In this document: one piece after another, positions 24,368 to 31,696 of the stretch | Layout of the letters: each line of letters opens with the position of its first letter | Numbering within the stretch: position 1 is the stretch's first letter | From: Pseudoroseomonas cervicalis | GTDB taxonomy: Bacteria; Pseudomonadota; Alphaproteobacteria; Acetobacterales; Acetobacteraceae | DNA length: 64,000 nucleotides | Direction: 5' to 3' | Assembly: GCF_030818485.1 (NCBI RefSeq) | Contig: NZ_JAUTAJ010000005.1 | Span: 124,001 to 188,000 of the forward strand | The notes under the pieces: generated by a model | Seen by the model: only the letters and a program-made list of their open reading frames with translations | The model's database searches: none | What the model was told of the DNA's origin: nothing | Program-made: the position numbers and the translations under genes

Positions 24368-25083
24368 TGCATCACCATGCCGCCATCCGCCACCACCGTG
24401 CTGCCATGCAAATAGGCGGCGGCGGGGGAGAGCAGCCAGGCGATCACCTCGGCGATCTCCTCCGGCGTGCCCAGGCGGTGGAAGCTGGTCATGCCCTCGA
24501 TGCGCGCGCGGATCTCGGGATTGGCCAGCGGTGCTGCGGCAAAGGGCGTGTCGATCATGCCGGGCGCCACGGTGTTGACGGCGATGCCGCGCGGACCCAG
24601 TTCGCGCGCCGCCGATTTGGTCAGCGTCATCACCGCGCCCTTGCTGGTGGCGTAGGAGGCAGTGCCGGCGAGGCCACCCCCGCGCAGGCCCGCGACACTG
24701 CCCACGGTGCAGATGCGCCCGCCGCGCCGCATGCGCTTCGCGGCCTCGCGCAGGCAGAGGAAGGTGCCGATGACATTGACCTCGTGCACACGCCGAAAAG
24801 TCTCGGCCGTGCTGTCGAAGAAGGGCGTGGTCTCGTAGATGCCGGCGCAGGTGGCCAGCGCGTCGATACCGCCCAGCGCCGAATCCGCTTCCGCGATGGC
24901 GGCGATCACCGCCGCCTCATCCGCCACGTCGACGGCGATCACGGGCTGGTCACCGGCGACGGCGCGGGCCGCCTCGGCATTGCGGTCCAGGCAGGCGACG
25001 CGCCAGCCCCCCGCGACCAGGCGCCGCACGGTCGCGGCGCCGATGCCGCTGCCGGCGCCGGTGACGATGGCCCGCCCGCTCAC
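24364..25083 (-). CDS. SDR-family oxidoreductase
   Basis: This 239-residue classical SDR has GAGSGIGAATV for NAD(P) binding, ATCAGIYETTP, catalytic Ser in TVGSVAGL and YATSK as the YxxxK pair, then VNTVAPGMIDTPF and ADGGMVMQ at the end. It starts at a GTG (25083) overlapping the TGA of the upstream hydrolase. It is translationally coupled on both sides, so it must act in the same pathway as the lactonase-like hydrolase and the PrpD protein, probably oxidising an alcohol intermediate. Confidence 0.88.
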   Translation of the reverse strand: MSGRAIVTGAGSGIGAATVRRLVAGGWRVACLDRNAEAARAVAGDQPVIAVDVADEAAVIAAIAEADSALGGIDALATCAGIYETTPFFDSTAETFRRVHEVNVIGTFLCLREAAKRMRRGGRICTVGSVAGLRGGGLAGTASYATSKGAVMTLTKSAARELGPRGIAVNTVAPGMIDTPFAAAPLANPEIRARIEGMTSFHRLGTPEEIAEVIAWLLSPAAAYLHGSTVVADGGMVMQ

Positions 25084-25889
25084 GCCGCATCCTCCCGCGG
25101 CGCCACATCCAGCCGCACCGCGATACCCTCCAGCTCTGGCGAGACGGCGGGGTAGCGGCGCATCACCTCCGGATCGTGGCCGGGGATGATATGCGCCGGG
25201 CTCGGTGCCGCGCGGCGCAGGATCTCGTGGCTTTCCAGCATGTCGGCGATGCTGACGCAGGTCGGGAAGGGCCTGCCCTTCTCCATATTCTCGTAGAAAT
25301 GCGTCACGTCGGAGGCCAGCACGACGGGGCCGCGCGCCGTGTTGACGCGCACAAATTGCAGCCCGGCCGAATGGCCCGGCGCCGGATGCAGGGTGATGCC
25401 GGGCGCCAGCTCCACCTGCCCGTTATAGAGCCGCACCCGCTCGGCGAAGTTCAGCCGGACGATGCCGACGACATCCTCCACCTCGAAGGAATGGCGCAGG
25501 AAGCCGTGCCGCATATGCCGCCCGCAGGCGAAATGCAGGTCGGCCTCCTGCAGATGGAACTGGGCCACCGGGAAGCGGTGGAAATTGCCGACATGGTCGT
25601 AATGCAGATGCGTCAGCACGACATCCTGCACCGTGTCGACATCGCAGCCGAGCAGGCGCAGCGCATCGATCGGGTCGCGCAGATAGTTGCGCCTGCGGCG
25701 GGCGGCGACCTCGGCGGTGAAGCCGGAATCGACGACGATGCTGCGCCCTTCGCCCTTGATGAGCCAGACGAAATAATCCATCGGCATCGGGCCGTCATGC
25801 GGGTCACCGCCGATGAAATGCTCGGAACGCATCGCCTCGCGCATGGCGTAGCGCAGGGCGAAGACCTCATAGGTCGGGGTGTCGGTCAT
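25080..25889 (-). CDS. MBL-fold hydrolase, N-acyl homoserine lactonase-like
   Basis: This 269-residue metallo-beta-lactamase-fold protein has the dinuclear-zinc motif HLHYDH (His94, His96, Asp98, His99), followed by APGHSAG, DVTHFYENM and HIIPGHDPEV, which supply the remaining ligands. This motif set is shared with AHL and other lactonases (AttM/AiiA branch). In this operon, next to CMD-type and PrpD-type genes, hydrolysis of a catabolic lactone is more plausible than quorum quenching. The ATG at 25889 is preceded by CCAGG. It is coupled to the following SDR by a 4-bp overlap. Confidence 0.87.
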   Translation of the reverse strand: MTDTPTYEVFALRYAMREAMRSEHFIGGDPHDGPMPMDYFVWLIKGEGRSIVVDSGFTAEVAARRRRNYLRDPIDALRLLGCDVDTVQDVVLTHLHYDHVGNFHRFPVAQFHLQEADLHFACGRHMRHGFLRHSFEVEDVVGIVRLNFAERVRLYNGQVELAPGITLHPAPGHSAGLQFVRVNTARGPVVLASDVTHFYENMEKGRPFPTCVSIADMLESHEILRRAAPSPAHIIPGHDPEVMRRYPAVSPELEGIAVRLDVAPREDAA

Positions 25890-25899
25890 CCTGGATTCC

Positions 25900-26607
25900 T
25901 CATGCGCCGAGATAGGCTTCGCGCAGGCCCTTGTCGGCCAGCAGCTCGGAGCGCGTGCCGCGCATCACCACCTCCCCGGTGGAGAGCACATAGCCGCGGT
26001 CGCAGGCCTCGATCGCCTCGATGGCGCGCTGCTCGACGATCAGCACGGTCAGCCCCGCCTCGCGGTTGAGCCGCTGCACCGCCTCGAAGATCGTGTCGAC
26101 GATGGTGGGGGCGAGGCCCATGGAGGGCTCGTCCAACATCAGCAGGCGGGGTTCGGAGGCGATGCCGCGGCCGATCGCCAGCATCTGCTGCTGCCCGCCG
26201 GAGAGCGAGCCGGCCAGCTGGTTCCGCCGCTCCCGCAGCACCGGGAACAAATCGTAGCAGCGCTCCAGGCTGCGTCCCGCCGCATTGCGGTCACGCAGCG
26301 CGATGGTGCCGAGCTGCAGATTCTCCTCAACGCTGAGATCGCTGAAGACCTGCCGCCCCTCCGGCACATGGGCGATGCCTCGATGCGGACGCTCCGCCGG
26401 CGGCAGGCGGTCGAGCTGCTCGCCCTCCAGCGTGATGCGGCCGGCGGCGAGCGGCACCACGCCGGAGATCGCCTTGAACAGCGTCGTCTTGCCGGCGCCG
26501 TTCGGGCCGATCACGGCCACGACCTCGCCCTGGTTCACCTGCAGCGACACGTCGCGCAGCGCCACTAGGCCGCCATAGCGGATCTCGACCCCTTCAAGTG
26601 CCAGCAT
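25900..26607 (-). CDS. ABC transporter ATP-binding protein, branched-chain amino acid type (LivF-like)
   Basis: This 235-residue ATPase of the HAAT (branched-chain amino acid and organic acid) importer family has Walker A GPNGAGKT, the signature LSGGQQQ, Walker B LLMLDEPSMGLAP and the LivF-typical HVPEGRQVFSDLSVEENL. The ATG at 26607 overlaps the end of the fused permease/ATPase gene by 14 bases. It forms the second ATPase of a heterodimer with the C-terminal half of that fusion. The substrate is inferred to be an organic or aromatic acid given the enzymes downstream in the operon. Confidence 0.93.
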   Translation of the reverse strand: MLALEGVEIRYGGLVALRDVSLQVNQGEVVAVIGPNGAGKTTLFKAISGVVPLAAGRITLEGEQLDRLPPAERPHRGIAHVPEGRQVFSDLSVEENLQLGTIALRDRNAAGRSLERCYDLFPVLRERRNQLAGSLSGGQQQMLAIGRGIASEPRLLMLDEPSMGLAPTIVDTIFEAVQRLNREAGLTVLIVEQRAIEAIEACDRGYVLSTGEVVMRGTRSELLADKGLREAYLGA

Positions 26608-28357
26608 GTTCGACCCATTTCTTGCCGAGATAGGCCGAGACCACCTCAGGCTCGCGCACCACCTTCTCCGGCAGGCCCTCGGCCAGGTTGCGGCCACGGT
26701 CCAGCACCACGAAGCGGGTGGCCAGCCGCACCATGGCGTTCATGGTGTGCTCGATGATCACGACCGTCATGCCCTCCGCCGCCAGGCGCCGGATCTGGCG
26801 CATCATCACCTCGACATCGGCGCTGGAGAGGCCGGCGAAGCTCTCATCCATCAGCACCAGCTTGGGGTTGGAGGCGAGCGCGCGGGCGAGTTCCATCAGC
26901 CGCAGCTCGCGATTGGTCAGCTGCGAGGCCGGCACCAGCGCGCGATCGGCGAGCCCCACGCGCTCCAGCATGGCGCGCGCCGCCTCCAGCGCCGCATGAT
27001 CGTCGCTGTTGGCGCCGAAGGCGCCGACCACGACGTTCTCCAGCAGCGTCAGCCGCGGGAAGGCGCGCACCGTCTGGAAAGTGCGGGCGATGCCCAGCGC
27101 GCTGACCTCCTGCGGCGCGCGGCCGAGCAGCTCGACACCCTCCAGCTTCGCCGAGCCCGCGCTGGCGCGCACGATGCCGTTCAGCACGTTGAACAGCGTC
27201 GTCTTGCCGGCGCCATTCGGGCCGATGATGCCGAGGATCTCGCCCCGCCGCACCTCCAGCGAGACGTCGGACAGCGCCTGCAGACCGCCGAAGCGCACCG
27301 AGATGTCGCGCACCACCAGCAGCGCCTCGCCCGGCGCCTCGTGATAGTCGGGGCGCGGCACCGCCGCTTCCGGCGGCGGAGGCGCGGCGAGATCGGGCGC
27401 CGCCGGCTGCCCCACAAAATGGTCGCGCACCGCCCAGTAGATGCCCTGCGGGCGGAACAGGATCACCGCCATGATGGCCACGCCGAAGATCACGCCCTGC
27501 ATGCCCGGCAGCCGCGCGCCGATGGTGGCGTTCAGCAGCTCGGCCATCGGCACCAGGATGACGGCGCCGATCACCGGGCCCCAGGCGGCGCCGAGCCCGC
27601 CGAACATCGACACGATCAGCCCCTGTGCCGAGACCAGCATGCCGAACACCGAATGCGGCGTGACCACCAGCACCACCGTGGCGTAGAGCGCGCCGGCCAG
27701 CCCCGCGATGCCGCCCGAGATGGCGCTGGCCACCAGCTTGGTGCGCAGCGTCGCGATGCCGGCGCATTGCGCCGCCAGCTCGTTCTGCCGGATGGCGAAG
27801 AGCTGCAGGCCGAGACGCGTGCGCTCGATGCGCAGGCAGACATAGAGCGCGATGCCGAGCGCGCCGAGGATGATCAGCGGCATCACCCGCGGATCGCTGA
27901 ACTGCATGTAGTGCAGCGGATCCTCGCGCTTCAGCGGCAGCGCCAGCTCGTGCCAGCCGGCCCAGGTGAAGACCGGGATCAGCGCCAGCGGATAGGCCAG
28001 CATCGCCAGGCTGAAGTAATGGCCCTTCAGGCGAAAGGTGACGGCGCCGATCAGCACCGCCATCAGCGCGCCCACCGCCATGCCCAGCAGGCAGCCGATC
28101 CAGGGCGTCACGCCGTAATCATGGAACAGGATGGCGACGGTGTAGGCGCCGCCGCCGAAGAAGGCGGCGTGGCCGAAGCTGACCAGGCCGCCATAGCCGC
28201 CCAGGATGTTCCAGGACAGGCCGAGCATCGCCCAGATGCCGACCATGGAGATCACCAGCAGCTCATAGCCGCTGATCAGGAAGGTGGCGGCGACGCCGCA
28301 GAGCAGCAGCGCCAGCAGCACCAGGCGCTGGCGGCCGGAGGGGGCGAGGAATTGCAT
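26594..28357 (-). CDS. Fused ABC permease and ATPase (LivM-LivG type)
   Basis: This 587-residue protein joins a LivM-type membrane permease (residues 1 to about 325, with SWNILGGYGGLVSFGHAAFFGGGAY in part as the family hallmark) to a LivG-type ATPase (about 345-587). The ATPase has Walker A GPNGAGKT, Q-loop region IARTFQTVRAFPRLTLLENV-like, Walker B KLVLMDESFAGLS and switch His in IIEHTMNAM. The signature LSGGQ is replaced by LTNRE, so this half depends on partner LivF for a canonical composite site. Its ATG shares one base with the upstream LivH stop. Confidence 0.92.
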   Translation of the reverse strand: MQFLAPSGRQRLVLLALLLCGVAATFLISGYELLVISMVGIWAMLGLSWNILGGYGGLVSFGHAAFFGGGAYTVAILFHDYGVTPWIGCLLGMAVGALMAVLIGAVTFRLKGHYFSLAMLAYPLALIPVFTWAGWHELALPLKREDPLHYMQFSDPRVMPLIILGALGIALYVCLRIERTRLGLQLFAIRQNELAAQCAGIATLRTKLVASAISGGIAGLAGALYATVVLVVTPHSVFGMLVSAQGLIVSMFGGLGAAWGPVIGAVILVPMAELLNATIGARLPGMQGVIFGVAIMAVILFRPQGIYWAVRDHFVGQPAAPDLAAPPPPEAAVPRPDYHEAPGEALLVVRDISVRFGGLQALSDVSLEVRRGEILGIIGPNGAGKTTLFNVLNGIVRASAGSAKLEGVELLGRAPQEVSALGIARTFQTVRAFPRLTLLENVVVGAFGANSDDHAALEAARAMLERVGLADRALVPASQLTNRELRLMELARALASNPKLVLMDESFAGLSSADVEVMMRQIRRLAAEGMTVVIIEHTMNAMVRLATRFVVLDRGRNLAEGLPEKVVREPEVVSAYLGKKWVEHAGT

Positions 28358-29310
28358 CAGGCGCGCTCCACGCCACGGCCGAACAGGCCCTGCGGCCGGA
28401 TCAGCAGGACGGCCAGGAAGACGATGAACACCGCCGTGTTCTGCAGCTGCGGCGGCAGCACCAGGTTGGAGAGCTGCTGCACCAGGCCGATGATCAGCCC
28501 GCCCAGGAAGGCGCCGCCGACGCTACCCATGCCGCCCAGCACCACGCCGGCATACATGATGATGACGAAGTCGAAGCCGGTATAGGCCTGGAAGGGATAG
28601 AAGGTGGCGACGCAGACACCTGCGACCGCGGTCAGCGCCAGGCCGATGCCGAAGGCGGTGCGGAAGGCGCGGTCGACATTGATGCCCATATAGAGCGCGG
28701 CGATCGGGTTGTTGGCCACCGCGCGCAGCTGGCGGCCGATGCCGCTGCGCGCCATCAGCAGGATCACCAGCAGCACCGCGGCCACCGCCATCAGAGCCGA
28801 CCAGGAGCGCGCCTGGTTGATGAACAGCATGATGTCGCCGCTGGCGAGATCCAGCGTCCAGGAGCGTGTCGCCGCCTCGTTCGGGATCGAGACCGGGGAG
28901 GAGCCGAACAGCATCAGCCCGCCATTCTGCAGCACCAGCGACAGGCCGAGCGTCAGGATCAGCTGGCCGGTATGGCCGGCATCCGCCGTGCCGATGGCGC
29001 GCGCGCCGCTGACGCGGCTGACCAGCGCCCAATGCGTCGCGGCGCCGATGCCGTAGAACAGGGCGGCGGCGGCGCAGGCCACCAGCATGGCGATGGCGAA
29101 GGCCCAGGAGCGGCCCGGCGCCAGCAGCGCGACACCGGCGAGGCCGGTGTACATGGCCAGCATCATGAAGTCGCCCTGGGCGAAGTTGATCACCCGCATG
29201 ATGCCGAAGATCAGGCCAAGGCCCGCGCACATCAGCCCGTAGAGGCAGCCCAGCAGCAGGCCGGCCGCCAGGATCTGCAGCAGGGCCTCGATTTCACCCG
29301 CATAGCTCAT
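28357..29310 (-). CDS. ABC transporter permease, branched-chain amino acid type (LivH-like)
   Basis: This 317-residue inner-membrane permease has eight or so hydrophobic segments and the LivH marks GLLLGCLYGLMCAGLGLIFG, MRVINFAQGDFMMLAMY, the EAA-like region AVANNPIAALYMGINVDRAFRTAF (shown in part) and AGVVLGGMGSVGGAFLGG. The ATG at 29310 lies 11 bases behind the binding-protein stop, without a strong ribosome site, so its translation is probably coupled. It pairs with the LivM half of the downstream fusion to form the channel. Confidence 0.92.
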   Translation of the reverse strand: MSYAGEIEALLQILAAGLLLGCLYGLMCAGLGLIFGIMRVINFAQGDFMMLAMYTGLAGVALLAPGRSWAFAIAMLVACAAAALFYGIGAATHWALVSRVSGARAIGTADAGHTGQLILTLGLSLVLQNGGLMLFGSSPVSIPNEAATRSWTLDLASGDIMLFINQARSWSALMAVAAVLLVILLMARSGIGRQLRAVANNPIAALYMGINVDRAFRTAFGIGLALTAVAGVCVATFYPFQAYTGFDFVIIMYAGVVLGGMGSVGGAFLGGLIIGLVQQLSNLVLPPQLQNTAVFIVFLAVLLIRPQGLFGRGVERA

Positions 29311-29321
29311 GGCGCGGCCGA

Positions 29322-30551
29322 TCAGCCCGGCCGCGGCCAGGAGAGCTCGGCCTCGGCGTCCGCCTCGGGCAGCACGGTCAGCGGGCGGCCATTCTTCCAC
29401 TGGTAGACGGCGGGCACCGGATTGGCGCGGCGGCCATTGCGCTCGAAGCGCAGGCGTTCGCCGAGGAACAGGCGCGCCGGGCCCTCGGCGGTGTCGGTGG
29501 CCAATAGGGCGGCCATCAGCGCGTCGCGATCGGCGCGGCCGGCGCGCTCCAGCGCATCGGCCACCAGCAGCACATGGCCGTAATTGGACAGCGTGTCCTG
29601 GATCAGCCAGGGCTCGCCGGCGCGCTGCAGCAGGTTCTGGTTCAGCGCCGCCTGCTGCTTCGAGGTCCAGTTGCCGGCCACGCCGATGACGCCTTCCAGG
29701 TAGTTGGCGCCCATGTTCTTCAGCATCTCCGGCGTGCCCCAGTTCGCCGAGGGCGCGATCACCGGCACCTTGCCCTGGCCCAGGCCGAATTCGGTCAGGG
29801 TCTGCAGCAGCAGGCGGGAATCCGAGGTCGCCGTGGTGCCGAGCAGCACCAGATCCGGCCGGCTGCGGCGCATGCGCTGGATCAGCGGCGCGGCATCCGA
29901 CAGCGGCACGCTGAAATTCTCGTCCATCACCGTGGTCAGGCCGAGCCGCGCGAAGCCGCCCTCGCGCAGCGGCTTCATGTTCGCCTGGTTCACCGCCGTG
30001 TCGTCATTGATGCAGGCGATGGTGGCGGGCTTCTTGCCGGCGGCGCGCTCGGCCATGGCCAGCAGCGGCCGCAGCGCCGCGGGGATGATGCTGCTGGAGG
30101 GCGGCGAGGTCGCGATGACGTAGTGGAAGCCGCGCTCGGTGATGGTGTCGGCCCAGGAGAGGGTGATCCAGGGCAGCTTGGCGCGCTCGGTCACCTCGGT
30201 CGCTGCCAGGGTGAAGGAGGAGGCCCAGGCGCCAAGGCCCGCGACCAGCCCGCGATCAGCGACCAGCCGCTGCGCGGCGGCCGTCACCTGCTCCACATTG
30301 GCCCCCGCATCGGCGATGCTGAGCTCCAGCCGCGCGCCGCCCAGCGCCTTGATGCCGCCCTGGCGGTTGATGTCCTCCACCGCCAGCACGGCGCCGAGCC
30401 GCTCCAGCTCGCCCTGCCGCGCGAAGGGGCCGGAAAGCGGCGTCAGCAGTGCCAGCCGCACCGTGGATGGTTGCGCATGGGCGCTGGCCTGGATGAAGGC
30501 AGGCGCCGCCAGGGCGCCGCCCAACAGGGCGCGCCGGGTGATCCTCGTCAT
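29322..30551 (-). CDS. ABC transporter substrate-binding protein (Peripla_BP_6, LivJ-like)
   Basis: This 409-residue periplasmic protein of the branched-chain amino acid binding family starts with a leader RRALLGGALAAPAFIQASAHA (Tat-like, MTRITRR). It contains LALLTPLSGPFARQGELERLG and GGIKALGGARLELSIADAG, the start of the type 1 fold, and GVIGVAGNWTSKQQ later. The ATG at 30551 follows GGAGGAGACGG; about 60 further in-frame codons upstream have no such signal. It opens the eight-gene operon reading to 22633. The promoter lies in the 600-base gap with GntR-type sites. The ligand is unknown. Confidence 0.91.
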   Translation of the reverse strand: MTRITRRALLGGALAAPAFIQASAHAQPSTVRLALLTPLSGPFARQGELERLGAVLAVEDINRQGGIKALGGARLELSIADAGANVEQVTAAAQRLVADRGLVAGLGAWASSFTLAATEVTERAKLPWITLSWADTITERGFHYVIATSPPSSSIIPAALRPLLAMAERAAGKKPATIACINDDTAVNQANMKPLREGGFARLGLTTVMDENFSVPLSDAAPLIQRMRRSRPDLVLLGTTATSDSRLLLQTLTEFGLGQGKVPVIAPSANWGTPEMLKNMGANYLEGVIGVAGNWTSKQQAALNQNLLQRAGEPWLIQDTLSNYGHVLLVADALERAGRADRDALMAALLATDTAEGPARLFLGERLRFERNGRRANPVPAVYQWKNGRPLTVLPEADAEAELSWPRPG

Positions 30552-30783
30552 GACCGTCTCCTCCAGGCCGGGCTTGGCGCCGGCTTGTGCGTGCACGGGC
30601 GCGTCCGGCGCCCTGTCCCGGATGGGCTGGGCGGCTCCGGGACGGAGCGCGAGGGCGGGGAGAGGGCGCGCCGCCGGCGGCGTAGTCGCCGGGCGGCCCG
30701 GCCCTCTCATCCGGCCGGCTGCACGGCCCCGGAAGGACACATTCCGTGTGGTTGAGCGGAGCCTAGGCCCGGGTTTCGAAGGC

Positions 30784-30796
30784 TGTCAATATGACA
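30784..30796. promoter_or_regulatory. Palindrome TGTCA-ATA-TGACA upstream of the ABC operon
   Basis: TGTCA (30784-30788) and TGACA (30792-30796) form a perfect dyad with a three-base centre. Its right side continues ATCTGCC, so the reverse strand reads AGATTGTC as in the GntR-type sites at 21.8 kb. It lies about 230 bases upstream of the ABC binding-protein start and could be a weaker or auxiliary site of the same regulator. Confidence 0.45.
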
Positions 30797-30878
30797 ATCT
30801 GCCCTGGGCGACCATCGGTAGATCTGAAGGATGGCCTTCAAAGCGTTGATATTAAAACATAAATACAAAGGCCCTGTC

Positions 30879-30907
30879 AGCGACGCCCGGAGGGGCGCGT
30901 CGCTTTT
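30879..30907 (+). terminator. Hairpin plus T-run with no upstream plus-strand gene
   Basis: AGCGACGCCC (30879-30888) pairs with GGGGCGCGTCGCT (ending 30904) through a stem with a small bulge, followed by TTTT (30904-30907). In form this is an intrinsic terminator for plus-strand transcription. No plus-strand coding region ends nearby, so it could end a short RNA made from the AT-rich island or act against read-through. Confidence 0.4.
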
Positions 30908-30909
30908 CA

Positions 30910-30926
30910 GTAAGATTGTAGGACGA
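30910..30926. promoter_or_regulatory. GntR-type operator candidate, site 3
   Basis: GTAAGATTGT (30910-30919) is identical to the 10-mer at 21789 and to the reverse of 18906-18915. It continues AGGACGA, giving TTGTAGGACGA (30916-30926), one mismatch from TTGTnnnACAA. It lies about 360 bases upstream of the ABC operon start, so it either marks a distant promoter or an auxiliary site. Confidence 0.58.
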
Positions 30927-31121
30927 TTTTGGCATCAGCCGGGGAGATTCCGCCTGCGGCTACCCCCGCCAGGCCAAGGCCGGCCATGCCCGAGGTCACG
31001 CAACAGGGCCCTTCCGGCGCGGGCATCCGCGCCGCGCTGCCTCACCGCAGGAAAGCGGGGCCCAGGGGCGGCATCGGCCTGCCCCTCCCACGCCGTCGCG
31101 GCATGCCGCGCCAAGGCGCGG

Positions 31122-31152
31122 AAAAAAGGCGGCGGCGGTTTGCGCCGCCGCC
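31122..31152 (-). terminator. Intrinsic terminator of msrB
   Basis: Read on the minus strand, GGCGGCGGCG (31152-31143) and CGCCGCCGCC (31137-31128) form a 10-bp stem with a five-base loop, followed at once by six Ts (31127-31122). This is a canonical rho-independent terminator six bases behind the msrB stop codon. Confidence 0.85.
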
Positions 31153-31157
31153 GGGTC

Positions 31158-31556
31158 TCAGGCCGGCTGGAAGTCCAGCGCGACGCCGTTGATGCAGTAG
31201 CGCAGCCCGGTGGGCGGCGGCCCGTCGGGGAAGACATGGCCCAGATGGCTGCCGCAGCCGGCGCAGCGCACCTCGGTCCGCACCATGCCGTAGGAGCGGT
31301 CCTCATACAGCTCGACCGAGCCCTCCACCGGCTCGGTGAAGCTCGGCCAGCCCGTGCCGCTCTCGAACTTGCCGCCCGATTCGAACAGCGCCTGGCCGCA
31401 GCCGACGCAGACGAAACGGCCCTGGCGCTTCTCGCGCAGCAGGCCGCAGCTGCCCGGCCGCTCCGTGCCGTGCTGGCGCATCACCGCATACTGGGCCGGG
31501 GAGAGCATCTGCCGCCACTCGGCGTCGCTGCGCATCACCGGATAGGTCTTGTCCAT
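31158..31556 (-). CDS. msrB: Peptide-methionine (R)-S-oxide reductase MsrB
   Basis: MsrB reduces methionine-R-sulfoxide in oxidised proteins, in the cytoplasm. The 132-residue protein is full length and has the four zinc cysteines (Cys50, Cys53, Cys98, Cys101 in CVGC and CAGC), the GTGWPSF motif and the catalytic Cys121 in RYCING. The ATG at 31556 follows AGAAGGATCC. It is a single-gene unit with a clear intrinsic terminator, divergent from the nickel importer. Confidence 0.96.
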   Translation of the reverse strand: MDKTYPVMRSDAEWRQMLSPAQYAVMRQHGTERPGSCGLLREKRQGRFVCVGCGQALFESGGKFESGTGWPSFTEPVEGSVELYEDRSYGMVRTEVRCAGCGSHLGHVFPDGPPPTGLRYCINGVALDFQPA

Positions 31557-31625
31557 GGGCGGATCCTTCTCGCTGTCCCTGCCAATGTATTGACGCCATC
31601 CGCCATTGCGAGGTGCGGCGCCGGC

Positions 31626-31655
31626 TGGACAGGGTCGCGCCCGGCTCGGTATGAA
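31626..31655 (+). promoter_or_regulatory. Candidate sigma-70-type promoter of nikABCDE
   Basis: TGGACA (31626-31631) and TATGAA (31650-31655) are spaced by 18 bases and resemble -35 and -10 elements. The -10 element overlaps the left half of the NikR box, which would explain repression when nickel is plentiful. The nikA ATG is 42 bases downstream. Confidence 0.5.
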
Positions 31656-31676
31656 TTTTCCGACAAATCGTCATAC
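31649..31676. promoter_or_regulatory. NikR operator GTATGA-N16-TCATAC
   Basis: GTATGA (31649-31654) and TCATAC (31671-31676) are separated by exactly 16 bases. This is the published recognition sequence of the nickel-responsive repressor NikR of Escherichia coli, with no mismatch. It lies 20 bases upstream of nikA. No nikR gene is in the window, so the regulator must be encoded elsewhere. Confidence 0.9.
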
Positions 31677-31696
31677 CCCAGCCGGAGGCCGGATGC

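Larger units (their letters stand above)
30552..31157. other. 600-base gene-free region with operators and terminators
   Basis: No gene is supported between the ABC binding-protein start and the msrB stop. The region 30770-30930 is an AT-rich island holding two operator-like sequences and a plus-strand hairpin followed by four Ts (30879-30907). The part near 31122-31152 is the msrB terminator. The rest, about 30930-31120, is ordinary GC-rich sequence in which I see nothing. Confidence 0.55.

Noticed and set aside
25080..25889. Quorum-quenching AHL lactonase
   Set aside because: The HLHYDH motif fits, but the gene is locked inside a catabolic operon and no luxI/luxR genes are in the window; a catabolic lactonase is the simpler reading.
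26606..28585. Long plus-strand open frame opposite the LivMG fusion
   Set aside because: His/Gln/Arg-rich composition typical of an antisense frame in GC-rich DNA; the minus strand has all ABC motifs.
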